A stretch of DNA of 64,000 nucleotides from Phaseolus vulgaris (lineage: Eukaryota > Streptophyta > Magnoliopsida > Fabales > Fabaceae): contig NC_023756.2 of NCBI RefSeq assembly GCF_000499845.2, forward strand, positions 32,269,660 to 32,333,659, given 5' to 3'. The notes beneath the pieces are model-generated. The model ran no database searches. It saw only the letters and a program-made list of their open reading frames with translations, and was not told where the DNA came from. This document shows, piece after piece, positions 11,125-22,035 of the stretch (positions are counted from its first letter, which is position 1; each line of letters starts with the position of its first letter). The position numbers and the translations under genes are program-made.

Positions 11125-13568
11125 TACTCCCCGAGTTGGAGAGAATTCAACCACGAATTCTGGAGACCTACAGAAAAGGGAGTTAGATCGCTGACATTAA
11201 AAGTATGACTACCTAAGAATGTATCAGGCATATCTAACTCATAAGCATTGTCATTAATCCTCTTGAGGACTTGGAAAGGTCCATCCCCTCGAGGCATTAG
11301 TTTGGACTTCCTTTGAGTAGGAAAACGATCCTTCCTCAAGTGAAGCCAAACCCAATCGCCCTCATCAAACAACAATGATTTTCTCCTTTTATTGGCAAGT
11401 TCAGCATACTTGCCAACCTTCTTCTCAATTCTCTTCTTGATGTCTTTATGCAAAGTTTTCACAAAAGAAGCTTTTTCATCTCCCTCTTTGCACAAGACAT
11501 CTCCAAGAAGGGGAATAGGAAGAAGATCAAGAGGTGTTAGGGGATTAAACCCATAGACCACCTCAAAAGGAGAATGGGAGGTGGTAGAATTTACTATTCG
11601 GTTATATGCAAACTCAACATGGGGTAGTAAATTCTCCCACACTCTAGGATTCCCCGAAATAAAGCATCTCAATAGTTGTCCCAAAGTTCTATTCACCACC
11701 TCGGTTTGACCATCAGTTTGTGGGTGGCAAGTGGTAGAAAATAAAAGCTTAGTTCCAAGCTTGCCCCACAAGGTCTTCCAAAAGTGACTCAAGAATTTAG
11801 GATCTCTATCGGACACTATAGACCTAGGAATCCCATGCAAGCGAACCACTTCTTGGAAGAAGAGGTTTGCAATGTGGCATGCATCATCCACTTTGTGGCA
11901 AGGAATAAAGTGAGCCACCTTTGAAAAACGATCCACTACCACAAAAATGGAGTCCTTTCCCTTTGATGTCTTGGGTAAGCCTAAGATGAAATCCATAGAT
12001 ATATCTACCCAAGGCATTGAAGGGATAGGAAGAGGAGTATATAGACCATGGGGATGCATTTTAGACTTAGCTTTGCGGCAAGCTATGCATTTATCACACA
12101 AACTATGAACATGTTTATGCATATGAGGCCAAAAGAAATGTTCATGCAACACATCCAAAGTTTTAGCAACCCCAAAATGTCCCATTAAACCCCCTTCATG
12201 AGCTTCTCTAACAAGAGATAATCTAATAGAGCATTGGGGAACACAAAGACGTTTTCCTTTAAAAAGAAAGCCATCTTGAATAAAAAAGTCTTTGTGTCCT
12301 TCCTTAAGATACTCTTGATAGATGAGAGAAAAATCAAGGTCATCATGATAGAGTTCCTTAATGTGATCAAAACCTAGATATTGAGAGGTTAAAAGATTTA
12401 GCAAGGTGTATCTTCTAGAAAGAGCATCCGCCACAATATTTATTTTGCCTTGCTTGTGTTTGATCACATAAGGAAATTGCTCAATGAATTCCACCCACTT
12501 AGCATGCCTCTTGTTAAGTTTGTTTTGGCTTTTCAAATATTTAAGAGATTTATGATCACTATGTATCACAAACTCTTTGGGAAAAAGATAGTGTTGCCAA
12601 GTAAACAAAGCCCTAACAAGTGCATATAATTCCTTATCATAGGTGGAATAGTTGAGATGACTTCCCTTCAATTTCTCACTAAAATAGGCTATGGGGTGGC
12701 CCTCTTGAAAGAGAACAGCCCCAATACCTATGTTTGAAGCATCACACTCAATCTCAAATGTCTTAGTGAAATTAGGAAGGGCCAAGATGGGAGCATTAGT
12801 CAATTTTTCTTTCAAAGTATTAAAAGCAAGTTGTTGTGCTTCTCCCCAATGAAAGACCACATCCTTTTTCACTATGTCATTGAGTGGTGCGGCAATGGTA
12901 CCAAAGTTTGGGACAAATCTTCTATAGAAAGAAGCAAGTCCATGAAAACTTCGGACCTCATTCAAAGATTTCGGTGTAGGCCAATTTTGAATGGCCACCA
13001 CCTTTGTTTTGTCAACATGGACCCCTTTACAACTCACAACAAACCCTAGGAATTCTATATGATCAAGAGCAAACATACATTTAGCAAGGTTAGCATACAA
13101 ATGTTCCTTTCTGAGGGTTTCTAAAACTTGCCTAACATGCAACCTATGGTCATTCAAAGATAAGCTATAAATGAGAATGTCATCAAAGTAAACCACAACA
13201 AACTTACCAATGAAAGGTCTAAGAACATGATGCATGAGGCGCATGAAGGTACTTGGTGCATTAGTTAAACCAAAAGGCATAACTAACCACTCATATAAAC
13301 CAAAGTTGGTCTTAAAAGCCGTCTTCCATTCATCACCCGGTTTGATACGGATTTGATTGTAGCTGCTTTTAAGATCAATCTTTGAAAAGATTTTAGAACC
13401 ATGTAATTCATCCAACAAATCATCTAGTCTAGGTATGGGATGCCTATACTTAATGGTTATGTTATTTATGGCCCTACAATCCGAACACATTTGCCATGTG
13501 CCATCCTTTTTTGGCACTAAGATGATAGGCATAGCACAAGGACTCATGCTATCTTGCACCCACGCTTT
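10935..13568 (-). CDS. pol: CRM-like pol: reverse transcriptase, RNase H, integrase
   Basis: About 875 codons in the same frame as the gag-protease block, after a single TAG at 13569-13571. Reverse transcriptase comes first: [32 protein letters not shown], and the catalytic YFDD in [12 protein letters not shown]. RNase H follows with [15 protein letters not shown], the active-site E in [11 protein letters not shown], and ADALSRR. Integrase has the H...H...CDKCIAC zinc domain, then [25 protein letters not shown] and [15 protein letters not shown], which supply the D,D-35-E triad. The C-terminus has [20 protein letters not shown] and no chromodomain. It ends in an acidic region with [11 protein letters not shown] encoded inside the LTR. 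All catalytic motifs are present. Confidence 0.9.
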   Translation of the reverse strand, partial: KAWVQDSMSPCAMPIILVPKKDGTWQMCSDCRAINNITIKYRHPIPRLDDLLDELHGSKIFSKIDLKSSYNQIRIKPGDEWKTAFKTNFGLYEWLVMPFGLTNAPSTFMRLMHHVLRPFIGKFVVVYFDDILIYSLSLNDHRLHVRQVLETLRKEHLYANLAKCMFALDHIEFLGFVVSCKGVHVDKTKVVAIQNWPTPKSLNEVRSFHGLASFYRRFVPNFGTIAAPLNDIVKKDVVFHWGEAQQLAFNTLKEKLTNAPILALPNFTKTFEIECDASNIGIGAVLFQEGHPIAYFSEKLKGSHLNYSTYDKELYALVRALFTWQHYLFPKEFVIHSDHKSLKYLKSQNKLNKRHAKWVEFIEQFPYVIKHKQGKINIVADALSRRYTLLNLLTSQYLGFDHIKELYHDDLDFSLIYQEYLKEGHKDFFIQDGFLFKGKRLCVPQCSIRLSLVREAHEGGLMGHFGVAKTLDVLHEHFFWPHMHKHVHSLCDKCIACRKAKSKMHPHGLYTPLPIPSMPWVDISMDFILGLPKTSKGKDSIFVVVDRFSKVAHFIPCHKVDDACHIANLFFQEVVRLHGIPRSIVSDRDPKFLSHFWKTLWGKLGTKLLFSTTCHPQTDGQTEVVNRTLGQLLRCFISGNPRVWENLLPHVEFAYNRIVNSTTSHSPFEVVYGFNPLTPLDLLPIPLLGDVLCKEGDEKASFVKTLHKDIKKRIEKKVGKYAELANKRRKSLLFDEGDWVWLHLRKDRFPTQRKSKLMPRGDGPFQVLKRINDNAYELDMPDTFLGSHTFNVSDLTPFSVGLQNSWLNSLQLGEYDGDQAQEDMEANQQDQEEEEAQMEDTHGGQSPPQRITRSMFKALGARGHLFSLFVISLVEGA

Positions 13569-15563
13569 CTATATCAAAGCCTCAACTTGTTGGCGAATTT
13601 CCTTGGTTTCACTTGGATTGGTCCTATATGCTGGACGATTTGGTAAAGAAGAGCCCGGTATCAAATCAATTTGGTGCTCAATCCCTCTCAAAGGTGGAAG
13701 TCCATTTGGAGGATCTTGAAACACATCTTGGAACTCTTCTACCAAATTTTCCAAGCAATGAGAACTATCAACAAGTGATTCTACTCTAAGAGTTCTAGGG
13801 ATGGCTAAAAAAAGAGGATGATGAGCCACTATTTCCCTTTCAATTTCACGCCTAGACACAAGGAGTGTAGGCTTAGAACTATTATCTTTTTTATCTTTTT
13901 CACTCTCCCTCTTTTTCTTCATGATAACTTGGTCCTCATGGACTTCTCTTGGAGAGAGAGATTTTAAAGTAACCTTGTGACCATGGAATTCAAAAGATAG
14001 TTTGTTGGTAAAGCCATCATGTAAAACTTTTCTATCAAATTGCCAAGGCCTTCCCAAAAGAACATGAGTGGCTTCCATGGGCACAACATCACATAATACC
14101 TCATCTTTGTATTTTCCAATGGAGAAATGGATGAGGACTTGTTTATTAACAATTATTTCTCCTACTTCACTAAGCCATTGTAATTTGTAGGGCTTTGTAT
14201 GAGAGATAGTAGGCAATCCAAGCTTATCTACTACTCTTGTACTAGCCACATTTGCACAACTACCCCCATCCACTATCAAGGAACAAATGTTGTTTTGAAT
14301 AAGACATCTTGTATGGAAAATATTTTCCCTTTGACTTTCATCAAAAGGTTGTGAAACTTGTCCAAGAAGTCTTCTCACAACTAACAAGTCCCCTTCAAGT
14401 GGACATTCACTCTCTTCCTCACTAGATGCATGAGAATGCAATGAATGCTTAGGAGAATCCGAATCATGCTCACTAACTACAATGCCCTCATGCATGTACA
14501 TACTTCGTTTGGAAGGACAATTTGCAGCAAGATGACCATAACCCATACATTTAAAGCATTTAGTATTAGATGTTCTAGTGGGAGACTTAGGTCTAGAAGT
14601 TGATGGCTTAGATTCCTTGGGTTTGAAAGAAGAATCTTTGGAAGGATGTTTAGAAAAAGAAGTTTTATTTCTCCAAGACTTGGAGTAGTATCCATCATTG
14701 GAAGCATTTTTAAAAGAGTTTTTCTTAGCAAGTTGGGCTTCCACCTTCATTGCAAGATGAACTAAAGAGCCCAATGATGAATACTCTTGTAACTCAACAA
14801 TGTCTTGAATATCCTTCCTAAGACCACTCACAAACCTAGCAACCATGGCTTCTTCACTTTCTTCTAATTCAATTTTAAGCACAAGCGTCTCAAGCTCCTT
14901 ATAATATTCATCCACATTTAGCGTGCCTTGTTGAAACCGTTGGAGTCTCAACATGAGGTCTTTCCTAAAATGTGGGGGCACAAACCTAGCGCGCATATGA
15001 TCCTTTAAAGAGTTCCAAGAGTCCACGGGAGGACCCTTGTGATAGATAATGTCCTTTACAATTCCATGCCACCATTTCATGGCATAATCACTAAACTCTA
15101 GGGTGGCTAGCTTAAGCTTATGCTCATCTTGGATCTCATGGATCTCAAAAATTTGTTCACACTTAGCCTCCCAATCTAAATATACATTTGGATCACTAGA
15201 ACCATTAAAACAAGGTAGCTTGACCGAAGGAAGCTTGGACTTTGCATCATGATAAAAGCCATTGCCGTAGTGAATTCTTTCCCCTTGGTGATGATGTCTT
15301 TGTCCATGGACTTGGGGTGGAGGTCTCCTTCTCCTATGCTCATCTTCACGGCCAACATCATTTGAATAAGCTCTTGAAGATGGTCTATGAGAATGATGTC
15401 CATCATGGATAGAAGGAGATGGTCTAGCTTGTTGGACCTCCATCTTTTGCATTTTTTCCTCCAACCGTCTAATTGTTCTTTGAGCTTCATGTAATTCACC
15501 AAGAATTGAAGCTTTGGAAGGAGAGTTCTGCTTGTAGGATGCATCACTTGAAAATCCAGCCAT
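13569..15563 (-). CDS. gag: CRM-like gag and protease
   Basis: 664 residues starting MAGFSSDASYKQNS. The N-terminus is a coiled-coil-like basic region. The gag core (about residues 115-280) includes YAMKWWHGIV, ARFVPPHFRKDLMLRLQRF and VARFVSGLRKDIQDIVEL. A zinc knuckle CFKCMGYGHLAANC (near residue 340) is a C-X2-C-X4-H-X4-C pattern. Protease follows with LIVDGGSCANVAS; the usual DTG or DSG reads DGG here. The protein ends at the start of reverse transcriptase with a TAG. Related elements read straight through here, so the TAG is probably a point mutation; readthrough is a weaker alternative. Confidence 0.9.
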   Translation of the reverse strand: MAGFSSDASYKQNSPSKASILGELHEAQRTIRRLEEKMQKMEVQQARPSPSIHDGHHSHRPSSRAYSNDVGREDEHRRRRPPPQVHGQRHHHQGERIHYGNGFYHDAKSKLPSVKLPCFNGSSDPNVYLDWEAKCEQIFEIHEIQDEHKLKLATLEFSDYAMKWWHGIVKDIIYHKGPPVDSWNSLKDHMRARFVPPHFRKDLMLRLQRFQQGTLNVDEYYKELETLVLKIELEESEEAMVARFVSGLRKDIQDIVELQEYSSLGSLVHLAMKVEAQLAKKNSFKNASNDGYYSKSWRNKTSFSKHPSKDSSFKPKESKPSTSRPKSPTRTSNTKCFKCMGYGHLAANCPSKRSMYMHEGIVVSEHDSDSPKHSLHSHASSEEESECPLEGDLLVVRRLLGQVSQPFDESQRENIFHTRCLIQNNICSLIVDGGSCANVASTRVVDKLGLPTISHTKPYKLQWLSEVGEIIVNKQVLIHFSIGKYKDEVLCDVVPMEATHVLLGRPWQFDRKVLHDGFTNKLSFEFHGHKVTLKSLSPREVHEDQVIMKKKRESEKDKKDNSSKPTLLVSRREIEREIVAHHPLFLAIPRTLRVESLVDSSHCLENLVEEFQDVFQDPPNGLPPLRGIEHQIDLIPGSSLPNRPAYRTNPSETKEIRQQVEALI

Positions 15564-16907
15564 TTGTAATTAAAAACAGCAAACACACAAAACAGCAAAC
15601 AAGTTAAAAAAATTAGCAAAAACAGTGAGTGTTTTAAGCAAAAATGCCGAAGTGAATTGAGGCAGAAAAATAGGTCACTCTCAAAGAAATAATGTTCTTG
15701 CACCAATCTGATCTTGAGGCCTTGGAATCCTCAAATGAAATATGTCAAAGCAAGCACACCAATCTCAAAAGCAACCACCACAAAACCAATGAAACAATAA
15801 AGACAAACAAGAAAAGGTATAAGCAAGGAAAGGTAATTGCAAAAGGAATACTATATGTAAGACAAACTCAAAGAGTAAGAATGAAAGACAATCAAGAAAA
15901 TAAAGAACTCAATGAGAAAATTAGGCACACAAAAGAATACTTAAGGAAAAGCACTAGAGTAGATGAAGAAAACAAAAATTTAGCTACTGGAAATTTTTTT
16001 TTAATGCAAACTGTGCTTGATATTTACTGATTTAACTGGAACGTTGTAGAGCGAACTGGATTATGAAATTTAAACCACAGAAACTTCAAGATGTTAACTC
16101 AATAATGGAACTGGAATCAATTAAAAAAAGTAAGCCAATTGAGAGAAATAATTTTTTTAAAATCGCTGCCAGATTACCGTATTTTTTTTTGGCAGGAATG
16201 TACACTTTTTTTATTTTATTTATCATTTTTTGTGTACTTCGTATTTTTGAATGATTCTTTTTTCTATTCTTTTCTAACACTTTGAATATCTCAAATCCAG
16301 AATTTCAGAATTTTACAGTACGTAAATCAATTGCAATAAGGAAAAAAACAGTAAGCACTTTTTTCAGAAACAGAGGAATCCTAATAGGAATAAAAAACAG
16401 AATGATGAACTAGCAAAGACATAATAGAAAATGATGTAGTGGAACTTGTATAGATCTAGAATACAAGTATGAACTCAATTCTAAAAAGAAAATGCACAAA
16501 GGATCAACATCAATTCAGAAAAAAATGATATGACACCAAAGCAAGAAACAATCAAAACAAAAAAAAGTACTACTAGAAGTAATGACAATTATGGAAGAAC
16601 ATGACTAAGACAAAACTTGACATGATTCAAAAATTAAAAGACACATCACAAATTTTAACAAGTGAAAGGAAGCTTAAGGTAAACTCTAGGAAGGATAATG
16701 CCATTCCAAAAGAGCAACCATACTCATAAGAAGAATGAGGGTCATAAACCTTTTCACAAGCACTTGGTGTAAAAGAAAAACAGCAAGAAAACTCAATTAA
16801 TTCCTAAAACAGAAACTTAAATTGCAAGAAAATTAAAGAGCTCTTGAAATTAAAGTGCACACAACTCAACAATTAAACAAGAAGAACCTAAGACTCATGA
16901 TACCACA
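15564..16907 (-). other. CRM-like element leader with tRNA primer site
   Basis: This 1.34-kb region lies between the 5' LTR and gag. TGGTATCATGAG (minus strand, 16894-16905) begins two bases after the LTR. It resembles the usual initiator-Met tRNA primer site TGGTATCAGAGC with one change. The rest is A-rich and has no supported gene; short frames inside it are unremarkable. Confidence 0.75.
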
Positions 16908-17879
16908 TGATGTGATTCCAATAGCAAAGAAGAGAATGATTCTTGACATTCTTAGGAATCACCTTGAGCTGGACATTATAGAGGCACTTTTCTTAGAGTT
17001 TGATCATTGTTCTAAGACAAGAACTCACCAAAAACTAGTACCAAATCCCAAACTCATTTGGATGAACCAAATATTGTCAAATTGAATCAACAAAGAGAGT
17101 AAAAGATGGAATGACCGAACAGAATTGAGCTAGTAAACATATGAACCGAACAAAATAGAAATTAAGAACAAAAACAGAACATAGGTGCTGGAAAATAGAA
17201 AAACCGAACCAAAACAACTCAAGAACATAAGGCAACATGAACAATTGAAAAAGAAGAAAGGAAGGAGAAGAGAGTGCTCATGAAGATGGAAGAATGTTGG
17301 AAGATCTCGCCACTAGAAGTGTGGAATGCTCCTAGATGAGAGTGATGCCGCCACTTGAGGACTCCAATGATCCATCGAGATAAGACTAGAGATGAAGGCT
17401 CCAAAAGCTCTCCAAAGGTCACTCAAAATTTGAGTAGAGTTTTCTTAGATTAATTCCAATCTGAATTTTACAAAGAGAGCACCTCTATTATAGCCTAAGG
17501 TGCTGAAAAATGCAAGCTAAACATTTCAAAAATTCCCTCCTAAAACTAGCTAAAACCGGCGCCTAAAACATGCATCCTTTGGCACCTCCTATTCTACTCC
17601 TACTCCTATCTACTAATACACCCCTCCTCCTAAAGCTCCTAACTAAAGCCTAAAGATGCTAAAACAAAAGAGGTTTCTAATGTTTCCCTCTGAGCACCTT
17701 CAACTAAAGAAATTACAAAAAGAGAAAATAAATGTCCTCTAGCTCCCAAAGCTTTGAACATGCTTCTTGTAATCCTTTGAGGTGGACTTTGACCTCCATG
17801 GGCGTCCTCCATTTGTGCCTCCACCTCTTCTTGATCTTGTTGATTGGCCTCCATGTCCTCTTGAGCTTGATCTTCATCA
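16908..17879 (-). repeat. 5' LTR of the CRM-like element
   Basis: It starts TGATGAAGATC at 17879 and ends ATCACATCA at 16908 on the minus strand. It is the partner of 10152-11124 and is followed on the plus strand by the duplicated TTAAT. It would carry the promoter, but no strong TATA box was identified. Confidence 0.9.
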
Positions 17880-19923
17880 TTAATGTTCTGATGTAGGATC
17901 TTTGACATAAAAAACCTGAGATGCTTGTTGAACCACTATAAATGGATCATCTCGATACCCTATCTTTCGAAAGTCGACTAGTGTGAATCCTGATTCATCA
18001 ATTTTAACCCCACTTTTATTGTCAACCCATTTACACTTGAAAACTGGAACTTAAAACTTAATATAGTCAACCTCCCATATCTCTTCTATTAACCCATAGT
18101 ATGCCATTGATCCAAGTATAGGATTTGTATCTTTCAAATTGGAAAACTGCATTGACTCGGCTTCAAGAATAACACTAGTATTTTGAACTGTACACTTTTC
18201 ATCCATAGACTTCGTGTAAAATATACAATTGTTCACTTTGTAACTTGTACAAGAAATGAGATCAAACTTCAATCCAGTAAGCAACCAGGTCAAGGTCTCC
18301 AATGTCTTGAATCCTTTAACACCTCGTCTTTAAACCAAGGCATGAAAATTCTATTATGTTCCATCAAGACCCATTTCCCTGATTGTCTTGGGCTCTATGC
18401 CTTCACAATGGTTGTATGAGCATCTATGTAAGGTATAACTTCATTTGTGTTATTTAATATATACAAATGTGCTTGCAAGACTTCTGATCGAGATTTTCTT
18501 ACCACATGTACACCACATAAGCATTTACTTGTAGAACGCCTATGGTGCCACGAGCTAGCTGGAAGACCTATTGGATTTGCTTTTGACATGTACTGAACAA
18601 AATTCAATTCTTTCTTCAACTATGTACCTTTCAATCATTGAAGCTTATGGACGATAGTGATTTTTCACATACCCTTTCAAAATTTTCATATACCGCTCAA
18701 TAGGATACATCCATCTTAAGGACACTGGTCCACACAATTTAACCTCTCTTACTAGGTGCACAACTAGATGAACCATGATGTCAAAAAAAGATGGAGGAAG
18801 AAACATCTCCAATTCACACAAGATAATAACCATTTCATTTTCAAGTTCATCTAATTTTAATGGATCAAGGACTTTAGAATAGATGGAAGAGAAGAATGAG
18901 CATAAACAGGTTATGGTATGTCTAACATTTTTTGGTAAGATCCCACGAATAGCTACCGGCTGCAACTATTGCATCAAGATGTGAGAATCATGAGAGTTCA
19001 ACACACTTAACTTCAAATCTTGCATTGACCCTAGGGTCTTCACATTTGAGGATGTTTTTGTGGTACTTTCACACCCTTTAGACATTGACAAAAACTTATT
19101 TTTTTAATCTTTTAACATGGTGTAACAGGTTGTGGGAAAATATGTACGCTTATCCATTTCTATCAGTGCCAACTCGCCTCGTATGTTCATCTTTATCAAA
19201 TCTAAATGAGCATTTAAACCATCCTTCGTCTTCCCGTTAATGTTAAGAAATGCCCCAATTAAGCTATCACACACATTCTTCTCAACATGCATTACATCTA
19301 TACAAATGTCTGACTTCTAACCTCGACCAGTACGGAAGATCAAAGAAGATTGATTTTTTCTTCCATATGTTTGTCACAAGTGACTTCTTTTTTGACTTAC
19401 CGAAGGTGTGGTCTATGTTATTTACCTTTTTGTAAACCTCAATACCAGTTAATGGAGTTGGTGGACAACCAGTCTCTTGATGTCCATTAAAGGCTTTTTT
19501 TCATCCTCCGGTAAGGATGATGACTTCTAAGAAACCTCTGATGCAGAAGATATACTCTCTTTCTTTCATGCTTCAATTGTTGAGAAGCAGTGTCTTTTTC
19601 GCCTATTGGACATGCTTTATGACCCTTAACACTATACCTTGATAAGTTACCATATGCCGAAAAATCATTGATGGTGCAAAATACTATGGCATGCATCTTG
19701 AAAGTTTCATTAGCAAATCCATCAAATACTTCAACACTCAGATCCCACATTAACTTAAAATCTTCAACTAGAGGACTTAGATAAACATCTATGTCATTTC
19801 ATGGTTGTCTTGGACCAGATATCATCATAGATAATATCATGTATTTTCTCTTCATGCACAATCAATGAGGTAAGTTGTAACTAGTAAAGCAGGCCATGAA
19901 TTGTGATTCGTACTCATATTATC
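17880..19923 (-). pseudogene. TNP2-like transposase of CACTA copy 2, central and C-terminal part
   Basis: Reading leftwards from 19923, it continues the Transposase_21 core interrupted by the Tat-like insertion: VEVFDGFANETFKMH, then CPIGEKDTASQQ. The same A7 frameshift as in copy 1 occurs near 19495-19501. The downstream blocks are DVMHVEKNVCDS-like (19104-19292), the DUF4218-like domain (18645-18965, SLRWMYPIERYMKILKGYVKN), and SSWHHRRSTSKCLCGVHVVRK (18395-18619). The DUF4216-like end (17890-18302) has GFTLVDFRKIGYRDDPF and VVQQASQVFYVKDP. Several stops and frame changes make it inactive. It joins 10151 across the CRM-like element. Confidence 0.85.
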
Positions 19924-20847
19924 TGATCCTGCCGGTTGACCAGAGTGCAAGAGCCTTGCCACGTCAAAGGTTTCTCCTTCTTGATCAGCTTCGCACCACG
20001 TTAGCTTCTGTCCTTCAAGCCTCAATTCCTCGCAAGAACCTGAAAAAAACAGAGTGGCGCCGCTGCGGCCGATTGCGCTCCGACGCTCAAGTCAGTGACG
20101 GAATCACCAAATACTCAGAGAGAAAATCTAAACTCTAGGAACCGTGCAAGTATTCTCTCAACGTCCTCAAGTGTTCTGGAAAAAGTAAATCAAAATCTGT
20201 TAAGAGTTCCTTATATACCTGAGCGTTTCTCTCTCCTGACGGTTACACCTCCGGACACGTGGCTCACATCCAACTGTACACGTGTCACCATCTGGATCCC
20301 CTTCTACTTGAGCGTCACCTCTACTCTTTAAGCTATTCGACTAAGTTACCGATGCAAGGAGTAACTCGGTGCGCAGCTTTCCTTGGAGCGCGATCTCTTC
20401 TAAGTGGCGAGTACGGGGTGTCACCATGCACACCTTCTCTGTGGTCTCGCCTGCCGCTATCACGATCTGCTTCACTTGCACATCATGCATGTTCTGGGAA
20501 ACTGTTCCCTTGCCTCGACCTCTGGCTAGGGAATGACCATCTGATAACCTCATCCTTCGTGCTTGTACCTCTTGAAAGCCTTAAGCAAGCCTTCCTGATC
20601 TCTCGGCGATGTGCCCCTCTCGGCGGTCTCTAACCACCTGGTCTCCCATAACTCACATATGGCGACTATGACGAAAGCCTGGTGACCGCCGGTTATACAT
20701 ACTAGAGATCGGAGAACGCCAAGCTAACAATTGGCGACTACACAGACTTCCCGATGTACTTCCCTTCTGTCAGCCAGATGTCCCGCTCAACACGCCTATA
20801 TTATCGCTTAATGCCACGTCATCACTCTCGACTACCTGATCGGTACA
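19924..20847 (-). repeat. 3' LTR of Tat-like copy B
   Basis: On the plus strand it runs TGATCCTGCC to GGTACA. The polypurine tract (minus strand GACTGGGGGGCTTG) abuts it at 20848-20865. It is the partner of 27114-28037. The GATCCTGCC end resembles the start of 18S rRNA by chance. Confidence 0.92.
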
Positions 20848-21437
20848 CAAGCCCCCCAGTCTGAAGCTGAGACTTGTCCAGCGAAAAGACTAAGAGGTCA
20901 CGTCATTGTCGATCTACGTGGCGCTGGTACGGATTTCCGTACGTTCGTACCCTTTGCCTTTCTGACGCTCCACCAAACCCTTTTTCCAATCACACGACAC
21001 GTGGCTTCATCAACGGTCGTCTTTAACTAACGTTTGCGCTTCCTAAAACGTTCGAAAGCCCTGAAATCTTTGCGCTTTTCACTGTTCCATCATCTTTCTT
21101 AACTCTCAAGCGTTCTAAGCATTTTCTCTGCGAACCACGAAGCTTCTCGTCTCTCTCAATCTTCAAATTTCTTCAACGCTCATCCGATCACAAAAAGGTA
21201 ACCCTTTTACTCCTTCTAAGGATACTTGCTGCATTTTAATCGGTTTGCATCATCCATTATCTGTCTGAAGCATAAGTTGTGGGCTGTTTTCTCTTTTTCT
21301 CATAACCTAGGGCTTCGTCCTTCATAACGTTTATCTCAGCGAACCCTTATTCGTTCGCTCTGTCTTCTTCGTCCTCAATCGAGTCGCTCTCTGTTATCCT
21401 CATCTCATCCCTTTCTCTTTCCCTTGCAGTTCCTGCG
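20848..21437 (+). promoter_or_regulatory. Upstream region and 5'-UTR intron of the antisense gene, copy B
   Basis: The region lies between the polypurine tract and the antisense ATG at 21438. It contains a G-box ACACGTGG near 20998. A GT-AG intron of 232 bp fits at 21198-21429, with AAAAAG before the donor and CCCTTGCAG at the acceptor, eight bases before the ATG. The equivalent intron in copy C (62552-62783) also measures 232 bp. The transcript start is not visible; the promoter role is inferred from the G-box and the intron. Confidence 0.6.
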
Positions 21438-22035
21438 ATGGCTCACACGAAGTCCACCGCTAACCCTCCTTCCTCGTCGCGAAACCCTCCACCCCAAACG
21501 CGTAGGGTTGCCCCTGGGGCAAATCCTCCACTAGCGCGCAACCCACCACGAGCCTCTGGTGCTCCTTCTAATCAGGCTGAAAGGCCTACTTCTTCTCACG
21601 CCAATCCTACTCAAGCAACTCCACCAGTCGCCGGAGGAGCTTCCCTTCCTCCACGAGACTATAAAGAACTCTACCCTTGGGCCACCCTAACTCTGCTGAA
21701 AGAGACATCCTCAATAAACATCGAGTTGGGCGTGCACCGACTGAGGAAAGGAGATCAGTCCGACCTTTCCTTCCACAAGGAGCATGATAGCAAAGTGGTC
21801 GTGCTGCCCTGCTTCCCGGGTGAACCGATCTGCACAGACGATAAGGGGAACAACGGCGAGTTGTTATGCTTCATCTACGCCACCTTCTTCAAGAAAGTGA
21901 AGCTTAGGCTTCCCTTTACTCACTTCGAGAGAGAGCTCCTGACCGAGCTCAACGTCGCCCCTGCCCAGCTTCATCCCAACAGCTGGGCGTTCGTGAGGGC
22001 GTTCCAAATCATCTGTGCCCACTTGGGGTTGCCGG
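21438..22035 (+). pseudogene. Antisense gene of Tat-like element, exon 1 fragment
   Basis: ATG at 21438 gives MAHTKSTANPPSSSRNPPP, a Pro/Ala/Asn-rich N-terminus. A domain resembling Transposase_28 (putative gypsy-type transposon, PF04195) follows: FIYATFFKKVKLRLPFTHFE, LHPNSWAFVRAFQIICAHLG. Translation leaves the family sequence at about 22036, where a deletion joins it to integrase read backwards, and stops at 22058. It runs opposite to gag-pol. The intact counterpart is at 59948-62543. Confidence 0.82.

Larger units (their letters stand above)
10152..17879 (-). mobile_element. CRM-like Ty3/gypsy LTR retrotransposon, near full length
   Basis: The element has two LTRs (973 and 972 bp), a 5-bp target duplication TTAAT (10147-10151 and 17880-17884), a primer site and gag-pol, all on the minus strand. 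The LTRs differ at about 17 sites plus a 1-bp indel by eye. The LTR ends are TGATG/CATCA. The CRM assignment rests on gag wording, the lack of a chromodomain and an integrase tail encoded inside the 3' LTR. One in-frame stop separates gag-protease from pol; otherwise the coding capacity looks intact. Confidence 0.9.

Noticed and set aside
16894..16905. tRNA-like TGGTATCATGAG
   Set aside because: It is a reverse-transcription primer site next to the LTR, not a tRNA gene; no tRNA gene was found in the window.
19924..19945. GATCCTGCCGGTTGACC (and GATCCTGCCAGTTGACC at 27116) looks like the start of 18S rRNA
   Set aside because: Similarity stops after about ten bases, and both sites are the ends of a 924-bp LTR pair.
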